Shown: positions 11,257-22,222 of the stretch, in pieces | How the letters are laid out: each line of letters begins with the position of its first letter | Numbering within the stretch: the first letter of the stretch is position 1 | DNA from: Aphelenchoides besseyi | Lineage: Eukaryota; Nematoda; Chromadorea; Rhabditida; Aphelenchoididae | DNA: 64,000 nucleotides | NCBI GenBank assembly: GCA_024699855.1 | Contig: JAMPIQ010000002.1 | Location: 14,074,001-14,138,000, forward strand | Reading direction: 5' to 3' | Made by a program: the position numbers and the translations under genes | Notes under the pieces: generated by a model | What the model was told of the DNA's origin: nothing | Seen by the model: the letters and a program-made list of their open reading frames with translations, nothing else | The model's database searches: none

Positions 11257-12646
11257 AGTTGGGGGTGAAATGAAATTAAAATTCGAGGCACGTAATTCGC
11301 TCCATTTCATATTTCAATACATGCCCAGTCGCGGTTAATTTCGTTGTCTTCTTACGTGTTTGCTACACATCAAACAATCGCATCTCTTCACATCAACCGG
11401 CAATCTCTTAATTAACGTTCTCACAACAAAACTCAACGTTCATAACATTGAAGAGCTGAACAATCCTAAGTTCGAGTCGACGGAATTTAATCAGTGAACA
11501 GTCATTCAATACACCGAAATACCATCTCTTGTCCTTTTAGTTTTGTTGTTCTATGTTTACGATATTTACGGATGTCTTCACGCCCGTGTGCTTTTGTTTT
11601 GTCGACTCCATTGGCTCCGTTTGTAGTGTAAATCTCCGGTTCAAATTAAAGTTGTAACGTGCATTAGTAAACCGGTACACAAAACGCGATCTCCACTTCA
11701 AATCGAATTTCACTCCAAATATGAAAACCGCAATGTCAACGGTCGAACTGAAATCGGAAAGAAGATTGTCGGAATCTGCATACAATCGACGAAAGACGAC
11801 ATTTAAGGGCATTGAATTTCCATCTTCAACAAACAAAATTAACCGGAAAACTGCAACCAACGGAGAAACTGCAAGATAATCTCCACCAAAAATTAAAGGT
11901 TACTAATTCCGAAAAGGAATTCGGGGTCATAGTTAAACAAAACCGGAAATCTCTGCTCCAAACTTTGGACCAACGAAATAAACGAAAAACTGTTCTGAAC
12001 CAACTGAACGTACCCAACAACAATTAACATTGTTAAACGGACAGAGCGGAGGAGCTCCCGATTTCGCGCCAACGGAAAACAACAAGTTTTCTAAAAGTCG
12101 ACTTTCTTCCGCAGTGTCATCCGATTGCCGTTCCAATTGACTGATGGCTCGTTTCGCGTCTTGAGTTCAACTGCCCAGTCGTGCCTATCCGTTTCTTTCC
12201 ATCTCTTAGCAACAGTCTCCTGTTCGAACATCAATCGACCGACCCACTGCCGACCATTCGGCTTTCCACTTGTTGGCCTCTGCGCTTCTCGAGACTCGTT
12301 TCTTTCTTTTAATTGCTTTCAATCCGATGAAACACGAAGCTCAATCTAACCATTGAGTTTCGAGTGCTGCTCATTGAAACGGTCGAATTCAAGTTCTCTG
12401 ACGAGAGATCGTGATTTCGGTTATTCATTTTGCTACAATTCGTGATCATTTCAGATTGTGCGAAGCTCACGATTAGAAGTTGCGTGAATTCCGTGTTCAT
12501 CCGCATGGTCGAGAACTAAACGGACGTTTCGGTGGATGTCATCCAATCGACTTCAAGTGCATGCGAGAATAAACGACGTGTGAAGTTGACCTCTCGGACG
12601 TCTATTTCGCTACGTCAGTTTGCTAGTCGTGTTCGTTTGTTGAGAA
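11257..12646. other. Intergenic, nothing recognised
   Basis: Several short overlapping open frames on both strands but none with domain-like sequence. Separates the UTP25 relic from the membrane-protein ORF. Confidence 0.45.
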
Positions 12647-13313
12647 ATGACCGATCAACAACAACAAGTGGATCTCAGTCAACTTTTCTCCGACGTTTCG
12701 CGCACTGTTTCTGGTATTCGTGACTTCTTGGGTCGTCCAGTCGATACAGCAAACGCCGAGGTCCGTTCCGGAGACCAACTGCCGCAATCGGACACTGAAA
12801 TGCCGTCGCGCTCTTCTTCCTTCTCATCGGGCTCACCGTTGGCTGGCATCTTTGGTGGTCAATCAACATGCTTCAAGGCGTGTGGAATGGACGACATTCA
12901 ATAGGCTGCAAAGGTGAGCAAAAGAACATTCTTACTAACTCATCTATTGCTTTTAGCGAGCAGACGAACTGTTCATTACGCTGAGAACTTGTGATATAAC
13001 GACTTTCGCTAGACTGAATAACCGCCGCTTTTCAGCAATCATTATGACGATCTTCGTTGCCATTCTTGTCGTTCTGCTCTCCATTGTTGTCTTCTATTTG
13101 ACTTACAAGCATTGCAGACAAGAACTGGAGACTTCTGATCGAGACGATTCTACCGCAACTAACAGTCCTTTATTCCGAATGCAATTTCTCTTTTTCAACG
13201 CCGCTCAGATCGACCTGATACGCAGAAACCGAACGTTCAAGTCCATTCTTAATGTACAGTTGTCTTTTTATTTGACTCCACTTTTCTGTTCTAGACATAT
13301 CGTTTTGACATAA
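12647..13313 (+). pseudogene. Single-pass membrane protein ORF with in-frame TAG
   Basis: From ATG at 12647 an open frame begins MTDQQQQVDLSQLF and continues through a Ser/Gly-rich stretch to GMDDIQ, then TAG at 12902-12904, then AAK and a normal donor GTGAGC. After a short intron the frame resumes RADELFITLRTCDITTFARL and reaches a strong membrane helix (MTIFVAILVVLLSIVVFYLT, from about 13044). A charged tail follows, open to 13313. The two parts join in phase across the intron, so a one-codon stop is the only visible break. I do not recognise the family. It could be a recent pseudogene, a base error in the assembly, or two unrelated frames. It sits between two blocks of relics, which favours decay. 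Confidence 0.35.
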
Positions 13314-13447
13314 ACTTTCAATCAATTATTATCAAGCAACAGAAACACAATCAAGTTCACATTCACAGTTAGGTCCCGCTAATCAATCATTTACAGACAA
13401 GATGAAATGTAAATTCAGCACCCGCATGAGTTTGCGGATTGTTCGGC

Positions 13448-15413
13448 TTAGACAGTATCCAAAAAGAAGTAGTTTCCGGACTTCTTTTGCTCCGTGTCTT
13501 TCACTAAATCCAACTTGTTGATAAGTGATCGATGACTTTCGTCGTCGCGTCGGAAAGAAATGTTCAAGATCTCCAAAAATCGATTTATTCCATCCAACAG
13601 AGACTAAGGTCTAAAACACTCATCAGACTTTAATCAACGAGTCCTAACTCACTCATTTGCACGTGTCTGTCGAACAGGTTGTCCATCGAATACAATGATT
13701 CGATCGGCCAAGTACGTGTTCATCATGAAGTCGTGCTCAACAATGAAGGCCGTTTTCTTCGAATGTAAAATGCGCCTGAAATTGCAACACATTCATCAGC
13801 TAGATGTCAGAATGCGAACCGTTTGATGACTTTGGCGGCGTGCAGACGCTGTTCCGAATCCAAATACGCACTGGGTTCGTCAATCAGATGGAGATCCGCT
13901 GGTTTGCCCAAGCAAATGGTCAAATCAACCCGTTGAAGTTCACCACCGGATAAGTTTTGAACCTAAAACAAGAAAATAAACAGAATATCGTTTACTTGCA
14001 GACACCTGTAGATCAAGTAGTCGATCGATTTGCAGGGTATTGAGTACGTCCGTTTTAAAAGTTGGATGACTGAACATTTCGTAGATTCGATCGAGCAACA
14101 TTTGAATTATCGTACTCTTTCCGGTTCCATTCTCGCCCAACATCACGACAATCTTTGAGTCCGTGAATGAGCCCTCACCGATTTCCAATTGAAAGTTTCC
14201 TAACGTTTTGCGCATATTCGCATAAGAATACATGTTGTTGCGTTCATTCGTTTCACGTTCCAGTTGATCTGTGACTTTAAATGAGAGTAAAAATTCGCTG
14301 AAACTCGTTGCATAAAACCTCCGAAGACAAGCAATTGAACGAACTGGAATCGCATGTTTTCCAAGGGAATGAATCCTTCCAAAAAGTGATTGATTTCCTC
14401 ACGAACACCCGATGGCTGAGTAACAACTCCGTAGGCTCCGGACACTCCGTGCAAGATGCAAACAAACTCAAAGAGATAGTCGAGGATAGCAAGATCGTGC
14501 TCAACAACCATCACGTAGCTGAATATCACAATCAACTAATCACGAAGACAACCAACTCACTTGCTTGATGTACTGCACTCACGAATAGCCGTCGCGGCTT
14601 CTAAACGCTATCGAACATCCAAATAAGAAGAAGGCTGGTCGAATAGATAGACGTCAGCTTTGGATAGAATGCACATTGCAATGGCAAACGCTGCAATTCG
14701 CCACCGGAAAGTTGATCTGGTTGGCGATCGAGTAATGACGAAGTTATAGAAAACAGATATAAAACCAATCACATGTTTCGACTTACCGAGCTGATTCATA
14801 ACTTTTTCCAAGTTGTCACGAGCCGAGATTTTGTTCAGACAATCCCTGACAATCATTTCTTTTCCCTTGAACAATTTAGAACACCGATTAGTTGAAGTAA
14901 GAAGTTGAAATTACTGTCGCGTTTGAACGCGAAAACCAAACCTTTGGCGAGACACGCCCCTCCTTTCTCTTTTTTTCTTGGGTCATTCACACCTCTCTCC
15001 CCGTGTCGATCCCATTTTGTTGTGTTCTGTCTTGCTTTTTCCTACTTTTTTGTTTCGTTTAGTTCGTTCTAATTTGTTTGTTTTTGTGCCGTTCCGCTTT
15101 TGTAATAAATGGGTTATTAACCCAAGTTTGAGTTTAAGGTTTTGAACATGTTCGAAAGAAAAGTGTCCTATCGAGGGACGATTTCTCACATTACTTTGAT
15201 AAACTGTCCACATATTGCACTTTCATTACCGTCTTAAACTTGTCCTTCAAAACTTTCATGAAGTAGTTCTGAAGTTCCGAGCCGCGGAAGTAATTCAAAA
15301 CTTCTGTCCACTTGAAGGCCTTCAGCAAAACCGTTTTTCGCGAGTTGTCGAACGATCTTTTCCCGCGCAATTCCGCACTTTGCGCGATGTTCGATCAGAA
15401 CGATCGGTGCCAT
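13448..15413 (-). pseudogene. abce1: ABCE1 relic, copy 2
   Basis: More complete than copy 1. From the right it reads [13 protein letters not shown], then skips the second half of the iron-sulphur region and first Walker A, and resumes [17 protein letters not shown]. Next come LFKGKEMIVRDCLNKISA, the first signature/Walker B area ([18 protein letters not shown]; the usual DEPSS is DQPSS), VVEHDLAILDYLFEF, a second Walker A GENGTGKSTIIQMLL (about 14120), [20 protein letters not shown] (about 13880), [14 protein letters not shown], and the C-terminus [13 protein letters not shown] end at 13448. Pieces fall in several frames, an LTR sits between the first exons, and the N-terminal cysteines are lost. 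Introns persist. Confidence 0.9.
14915..15190 (+). mobile_element. Solo LTR, copy A
   Basis: 276 bases beginning TGTCGCGTTTGAACGCGAA and ending GATTTCTCACA, flanked by TTAC on both sides (14911-14914 and 15191-15194). The empty site is seen in the paralogous copy at about 6526-6545, where the sequence runs through GAAATTAC straight into TTCGGTAAACTGTCC. It shares the TGTCGCG...AACGCGAA head, an AATAAA signal and TTATTAACCCAAGTTT near the 3' end with the element at 16323. TG...CA ends plus a 4-base duplication fit a long terminal repeat left after recombination. Confidence 0.85.
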
Positions 15414-15432
15414 TTTCCGCATTTAGTGCAAA

Positions 15433-15753
15433 ATGGCAGACAACCGGCAACTAAAATTGTTTGGTTTTCGGAAAAAGAAAGAGATTAACGGTAAGTATAA
15501 AAGGTTTTGGATAGTAAACAGTTTTAGGACACTGCAGTACGAGATTGCGGTACCGCCGAGTTTTCCATGTCCATTTCCCGATTACGACGGAACTTATGCT
15601 ACGAAATCGGACTTAACCAGACACATCAACATCGTCCATTCCGATGAACACTCGAAATCGCTGCTTATCATCAAGAAGAAGTTGGATTATCAGCTGGTAC
15701 ATCGCGGATTTCTGCGATTGTTAAAACAAAAACGAAGAATGCTCGGAACATGA
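15433..15753 (+). pseudogene. Short ORF: duplicated 5' exon joined to a zinc-finger-like segment
   Basis: Starts MADNRQLKLFGFRKKKEI; the bases before and across this start repeat those at 15855-15915, where the transaldolase relic begins MADQRLKLFDWQVKK. After a GTAAG intron, the frame continues with CPFPDYDGTYATKSDLTRHI then NIVH, which resembles a C2H2 finger in which the second cysteine is tyrosine. It ends at 15754 after a basic stretch. Either an exon-shuffled chimera or a relic. The finger assignment is weak. Confidence 0.35.
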
Positions 15754-15897
15754 AGAAGCTTATAAATTTGGCCAGTTAAAAAATCGTTTTTCGCGAACGG
15801 TTTTTTGGTCAATTTTCACACTTCGTGCCAATAATCCAAATTTGGAATTTATGGAAAGATCAGAACGATCGGTGCCATTTTTCGCATTTAGTGCAAA

Positions 15898-17672
15898 ATG
15901 GCCGATCAACGCCTAAAACTCTTTGACTGGCAAGTCAAAAAGGTGAGTTTAAAAGAAGGTTCTGTTTAGTAATCATTTTTTAGGAAGAAACAACAGGAAA
16001 CAACGGAAAAGTTGAATTGGCTATTCATAAAAGCCGACAAGGATCGTCACAACAAACATCAGGATTCGGATTTGGAAAAACCTCCCAAATGGTGAATCTT
16101 GATCACCTGAAGAAGTACTCAACGGTCGTCGCCGACACCAGCAAATACAAAGGTAATTTTGTGGTTAACATGACCACCAACAAGTAATCTGCGATTTTAG
16201 GAATCCAACAGTTTCAACGACGGATGCAACAACCGATTCGTTTTTGATTCTTACACCAGTGAAGCTTAATGCCTATAAAAATCCAAAAATTACAAGCAAT
16301 TTTGTACGCGGAACAAAGGGCTTGTCGCGTCACAACGCGAACAAAACCATCGACTTTGCTTAAATTGTTGCGGATCCTAAGGTTCGCCTCCGAATTTCAT
16401 CCAGCTTTGTTCCACGGCCTACGACCTTGTTCGTAGGTCTTTTTCTTTCCTTCGTATTGCTGTTTTAGGCTGATTGGCCAAACTTGTTGTTTTTATATGT
16501 TTTTTTGAGCTCTTAAGGCTCTCTTTTATTTGTTGAGTTTCAGTGACCCTTCAGGTCACATTGTTGTATGGAGATTGATTACGATCACTCAATAAATAGT
16601 TTATTAACCCAAGTTTAAGGTTATTTAAAACACCAGTTGTTTTTCGTTGGTAGTCCATCGAACGGTGGGGTGATTACTACAGGCTTATGGAAAGCCACGG
16701 GATGAAGTTCGGGCGTTGGCAATGGACAAGATGTTTGTGTTGTTTGGCAAAGAAATCCTTCAAATTATTCCCGGACGTGTTTCAACAGAAGTTGATGCTC
16801 GGTAAGTTCGATTTGACATCATTTTAATTGCCAAGTGCGTTTAGTTTGTCCTTCGACACCGAAAGCTCCGTCTCGAAAGCATTGGCGTTGATCAAATTTT
16901 ACGAAGAAGATATCGATAAAGCGAATTCTGATCAAATTGACTTCCACTTGGGAGGGAATTGAGGCTGCACGGTAAGACGAGAATGAAATGCGAAAAACTG
17001 ACTTACAAGTCTAGTAAACTCGAATCCAAACACGGAATCCACTGTAACATGACTTTGGTGTTCAACTACGAACAAGCGATTGCGTGTGCTCAAGCCAACG
17101 TCACGTTGATTTCGCCGTTTGTTGGACCTATTTTCGATTGGCACGTGCAAACAACCCGAAAGAAGAAGTTTGCACGCGATGACGATCCCGGAGTAAAGGT
17201 CTTGTACAGTCATTAAGCTCGTCATAATCAGACAACTTGCAGTTTGTAACGAAGATCTACAATTAATACAAGAAATTTGGCCACAAGACTAAAATGATGG
17301 CTGCTTCCTTCCATAACACCGAAGAAATCAAGGGTCTTGTTGGTTGCGATCGTTTGGCTATCAGGTAAGAAAGAAAGCACAGAACTTACTGATCTTGTCT
17401 TTAACCCAAAATTGTTGAAGAAAATGGCAAAAGATAAAAAGTTGGAGCCGGTGCTCACGGTCGAAAAAGGTGAGAAATTGCAATGGTGATTAGAACTCTG
17501 ATCTTGTGTTGTAGCCAAACAATCAGATTTGGAAGAAGTGAATGTGACCGAAAACCTTTTCTATTTTCAACTAAGTGAAGACGAGATGGCAACCGCAAAG
17601 TTGGATGAAGGAATTATGAAGTTCGCTGCAGATGTGGTGGAATCGAAAAAAATGATTGACAAATACATCTAA
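15898..17672 (+). pseudogene. tald-1: Transaldolase relic, copy 2
   Basis: All regions are present: [83 protein letters not shown] with the catalytic lysine region, [56 protein letters not shown], and the C-terminal exons to 17672. It is broken by a frame change before DATTD (about 16220), a 359-base solo LTR in the exon before AYGKPRDE, a two-base frame loss before RILIKL (about 16922), and an in-frame TAA where the family has tyrosine (IYN-stop-YKKF, about 17255). Short introns are kept, so this arose by DNA duplication. Confidence 0.92.
16323..16681 (+). mobile_element. Solo LTR, copy B
   Basis: 359 bases from TGTCGCGTCACAACGCGAAC to GTGGGGTGATTACTACA, flanked by GGCT at 16319-16322 and 16682-16685. 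It lies inside a transaldolase exon, and removing it with one GGCT restores [15 protein letters not shown] at 16591-16596 is followed by TTATTAACCCAAGTTTAAGG, as in the element at 14915. No internal retrotransposon genes remain. Confidence 0.88.
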
Positions 17673-17854
17673 ATCACTGTTTTGTTCTTAGATGGTTATC
17701 ACGCTGCTAATCACAAATAAACAATGTTCACAAACAAAACTTACAAGCGTTCGGGAAGTCAAGTGTCAGTGAATCAAAACGAAAAAACTAAAACAACAAA
17801 AGTACACAAAGAGATTCGTTCAGAAGCTGATGTGTACTCTTTATACTACTGTGG

Positions 17855-18460
17855 TTTTCTGTGGCATACGAATCGTTAAAAAGATTCAGCGCAATGTGCT
17901 CTAAAATAGAATTGACCTGAGATAAAACGAGAAAAGTGAACCTGTGAAGATTCTGCTACACAGCCAAGAACTCTTCCGCATATTCGTATCTGTACCTGTA
18001 CAGGTCTACGTACTGTACATTCAGTAGTCTATTAAAGGATCGAATCTCCTTCAATTTTAACTTGAACTTTACTGCTCGGGCCCTAAGGACGCTGCCGTGC
18101 TGTGTTGTTACAAAGAATTTGTGGTCGTCGCTACAGTATTCGTCGATTACAAACTGATAGACTTGGTACAGTTGAGATGCACGAATAAACTGTCGGGAGA
18201 TCAGCTGAAGACTATTGATTGGAAACATGCGACATAGAAAAACTAACCAATTACTTGAAAAATTCGGAAGCTGACATCTCATTATCAGGTGGAGGATTAC
18301 ACACATATTTGTTTCGATGCATAAGTAAAACAGCCTTCGAGTAGGTTGTTAATTGTGATTTAGACATTGAGGTTGAAATGACCAACTGACCAGTGCGCAT
18401 TATTGGCCACGAGTTTCAGGACGCGTTTGTGGCCAAAGTTCCAAAAGTTGCTGGCGAATA
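17855..18460 (-). pseudogene. F-box-like gene fragment, copy 2
   Basis: Encodes CQLPNFSSNWLVFLCR, FPINSLQLISRQFIRASQLY and FKLKLKEIRSFNRLLNVQYV, nearly the same as 9700-10060. Only the 5' part of the gene is present; the duplication breaks off at both ends. Confidence 0.55.
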
Positions 18461-18466
18461 CTTGAC

Positions 18467-19111
18467 TTTACATTTATTTCCTATTAATTTACGCGTTCTA
18501 ACGAGGAAATGCAAAAAGCTGTTTGTGAGTTAAGAAACACAAACATTATCTTCAGTATGTCTAAACATTAAATAGTATGATTTTTGCCGATGGTTAATTT
18601 TTTTGAGCAACAATTTTGGATTTCAAATCGTGCCTTTCGTTTAACATCAAGAATTCGATCAAGAAGTTCAACTTTGCTATACAATTAGAATTGATTTCTA
18701 AAGTTATGTAATGGTAAACTGATAGACATGGCCTTAAAACAAATGACGTGCGAAGGCGTACAATCTGAAAGTGCCTATACGGTAATCTCTCTGTGTTCCT
18801 TTGCTTTTGATATCGTAAAGAATACGTTAGCCGAAGGAAATAGATCGTCCCCCCGTCTCCTTGCCCGATTCGTTGGTTATCAGGAGTTTGTTTAAGAAAC
18901 ACTCCATTACAGTCGCTGGAGTGACTGTAGCCATCACGAAGTTCGAGTAAAGAAAACATATCAGTGTAGAACGAACTCAACAGAATGGGCAACTCAAAAG
19001 ACCAAAAAGAGAAGAACTTAACTAAGATGTCCAATTAGTTTTCATCATTTAATAAACGCTTATGTAGATTTATTTTGCAAACTTCACAACGCTAGTGACT
19101 AAATCATTCGA
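18467..19111. other. Intergenic, one weak ORF
   Basis: A 146-codon minus-strand frame (18594-19034) has no recognisable domain and no supporting splice pattern. I do not call it a gene. Confidence 0.4.
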
Positions 19112-19660
19112 CTATCTAATAAGTGTTGAAGCAAAGATTTGCGGCAACTCATTAGCACTCTTGGCAATGAAAGCTTTGTCAGCAGGGAGTGATTTCCGCA
19201 ACTCATCGGTTTGTGAGCCCAACGAACCGATTAAAATGAGAAAAACATTGACATTCTTTTTTTGATTCAATGTGCGGTTAATGTGAGAAGGTCGAATACC
19301 ATAACAAGATAAATTTGCATCCGAAAGTGCGATGAAAAAACCTCGTCCACATCGGTAGCTTCTGATAGTTTACGTGCAGCCAATTCAATCGCTTCCAATT
19401 TGTAGTCACCGAAAATGCAGAACTGCGAATGCGCTAACATCCGTTTTAAAACGTCCAAACGTGGCTTTGCGTTTTTTGGCGGTTTATTAACGGAAGTAAA
19501 ATCGATTGATGGGTTTTCTCCAGAATGACCGTATATATTATACTTAAATCGAACAGTTAAAATGAAGATCTTAGAATACAAACTTTAATCTTATCTTCTT
19601 TTCCAATTAACGATTCCATAACGATTAAATCGATACATTGAACCGGAAACATCGACTAGC
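19112..19660 (-). pseudogene. vwa8: VWA8 C-terminal relic
   Basis: VWA8 is a large mitochondrial AAA+/von Willebrand A protein. Only its last domain is here: LVDVSGSMYRFN with the MIDAS DxSGS (about 19655), YNIYGHSGENPSIDF, NAKPRLDVLKRMLAHSQFCI, and, in another frame, IALSDANLSCYGIRPSHINR, IGSLG and LPADKAFIAKSANELPQI to a stop at 19112. The frame breaks at a run of six T (19335-19340 as A); one more base would keep the domain open. A second frame change lies near 19630. No upstream AAA+ part is in the window. Confidence 0.85.
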
Positions 19661-19803
19661 AATCAACAATTCAATCTAAGGCAGTAGAGTGAGCAAAACA
19701 GATTAGAACTTTCACATATCACAGTTTCATTCGTCGCAAAATGTACATAAGTAAAGAAAAACAAAGTTTGACGGTCTAGTATCACTTCAACAATCAGTTC
19801 AAA

Positions 19804-22222
19804 TCATTCGTTGATAACGGCATTTGTTCCTTCATTCGACATCTCGATAGCACTTGAAAGTGACATGTTGGAAGCGTTAGTAAGTTCAGCAGCCACTGGC
19901 TCCAAAATCAAAAATCGAAGAATGTCCGAAAGCGAAATAATTCCAACGACTTTTTGCTCCGAATTAGTCACGATTAAACGGTGAACTTCAGCTTTCATGA
20001 TCGCATCCACAACTTCACCCAATGAATCAGTTTCCGAACAATTACGAACGCCTTCAAACCACTAAAAAACATCTAATTAATTGAAAGTTTCATTGAACTC
20101 ACGTCTGATCGATGTTTCAGCGCATCGTAGACGCTGACATCTAGGTCGCTGTACGTTTTCTCAGCTGCCAAATTGATTGCATCGAATTTCGCATAGACAT
20201 CAACAACCTGAAATTTCGTACATAACTAATCGACTAATTACTTGGATCTTACTCGTTCATTATCATCCAATACAGGCAAAGCAGAAACCCGTTTCTCAAG
20301 GAAGATCTTCATTGCTTCAATAAGTGGTGTGTGTATTGAAATTGTACAAATGTTCGACCATGAGCCAATACCCAATTCGCGTGGTGTCTTCTTCATAAAG
20401 TCGGGAGTTGGAAGATCCATCATCTGCAAACCGTAATTCAATGAAATCAACAAGTCGCTAAACTTAAATAAAGCACAAGAAAGCGAATAATCCGTTTGTG
20501 CGTCAGAATATACAAGATATTGCCGGTGTCAGTCTCCAAAACAGGTAACCGATGGATTTTATGTTCGCAAAGCAACTCGACGGCACGAAACAAACTTTCC
20601 CGAGGATTGATACAAATGAAAGGCTTCAATTGGCCATTTTCACGGAATACTTCACGCCAAGAGCAAATTTTATGTTGTTCCAATTCACGAATGCCCGCAC
20701 TAACCGCTCCTTTCGTGTAGTATCTAAATTTACATCAACTTTCTTAGCGCTGCAACAATAATCTTACTTATTTAAGACCATAATGAAATCTGTGATTGTC
20801 AAGAGCCCAACAAACTTCTGTTCTTTGCTGTCGAACAGTGGAGCAGCACGAACACCTGAAAGCAATAGAAAGTAAATTCGTAGTTCAAAACTCTTGACTA
20901 ACCGTTGTAAACCAAAGCAAAGAACGCTTTACTGACTGTCAGCTCGGTATCAAAAACGACCACTTTGCCACTTGTGGGAATGATATCATAGCATTTGTGT
21001 GCTTTCATAAACAGCGAATATACGGCTTCTTGGTTATCTGAAATAACGATGTAAATCTGACTGGAATGTGAACATGTAAAAGAATTCTAAGGAAGTTTGG
21101 GTTTTGATCGCACCAGAAAGAAGTTTGTGGGTGAGACGGAAATCGGAAGTGGAGGAGTTTGACGATCCGCCGGGACTCATCTCGGTACTCATGAGATTGA
21201 AACCGGGAGTCCGCGCGAGTTGTTGGGAATGTCGATGATGGTTATGACGCTGAAAGATTTTATCATAAGAAAAACTCACATAGATCTAAATTGTTTTGGA
21301 AATCTTCAAAATCGAACACTGACTGCTGATCATCGGAGAGTGGCGACAAGTAAAAAGTCGGTGAATAGTGTCTACCGAAGCCCGCAATTGATGCCCGTTT
21401 ACCCGCCTTTCCACTTCGAACTCCAATGCAACTGCTTGCTTGTAATGGAATCAATAACGAGCCACTTGCATTCAAGACTTTTGGAGACGCACTGTTACTT
21501 CGATGATGTCGTTCACTTGCCGAATGATGCAAAGGACATTGATTTGATTGTTGGTCTGCAGTTGATGTGAGTAAACGAGCGTTGAGAACCTGTGTCGTAT
21601 CGTTCGAATCGGATGGTATGTTACCATCGGTTTTGACAAGAGGACAAGTACAATTGACATCAACACTCAACGGCAACTTTGACTCTTCAGTTGATACCGA
21701 AGATGAAGCGGTTGTAAGACTAAGTGACGGAAGACCGAGAACCGGATTGGCGCTTCGAACACGCATTCGATTTGCCAACATTGGCGGAACAGAAGACTTC
21801 AACGATCCCTTGACCGATAGGCGGCTAGCTGGTCGATTTGTTGCCAAAATATGTGAAGTGACATTCGTCGTGTCCAGCGCCTCTCCTTCAGGAATACTGA
21901 CAGTCGATCGAGACAATGGCTGTGGACAATAATCGCTGAACGGCGATACTGCACCACCGTTATAATCGTCTTGAGCATCCGAACCGGTGGAGTTGGTAGA
22001 TGAATGTGATGCAGCAATCAAACTAGTTGGCGAGCCATAAGCTGCATTCAATTCGACGGGTTCACAGATTTGCGGTTGTTGGATTTTTATGTTTGAACCG
22101 ATGGTATTGCTCACATTGTTTATGGGTGTTTGAGGCGCTGAAGATGAGTCCGAACTTTCGGATTTGTTTCGATTCTTATGCCACAACGCTTTTCGCAGAG
22201 ATCCGCCTTTCGTTGCAAACAT
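19804..22222 (-). CDS. AMPK gamma subunit (four CBS domains)
   Basis: Regulatory nucleotide-binding subunit of AMP-activated kinase. The first exon (22222 to about 21285) encodes a long Ser/Thr-rich N-terminal extension like those of PRKAG2-type isoforms, with a basic [15 protein letters not shown] segment and [13 protein letters not shown]. The core then reads [121 protein letters not shown], and the last [23 protein letters not shown], stop at 19804. Short introns separate them. The join from exon 1 to the next block ([14 protein letters not shown]) is not in phase across the only nearby GTGAGT...TTTCAG (30 bases), so the 5' structure may involve another exon or isoform. Confidence 0.92.

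Larger units (their letters stand above)
13299..18466 (+). repeat. Segmental duplication, copy 2
   Basis: Direct repeat of 5739-7587 plus 9598-10220, about 7.6 kb downstream of copy 1. It holds fuller ABCE1 and transaldolase relics and a truncated F-box-like piece. The 2 kb between the two halves in copy 1 are absent: the junction is at 17839/17842, between TGTGTACT and TATACTACTG. Two solo LTRs (14915-15190 and 16323-16681) are present only in this copy, so they landed after the duplication or were lost from copy 1. At 14915 the empty site is visible in copy 1. Confidence 0.85.

Noticed and set aside
18594..19034. 146-codon minus-strand ORF
   Set aside because: No recognisable domain; lies between relics in low-quality coding context.
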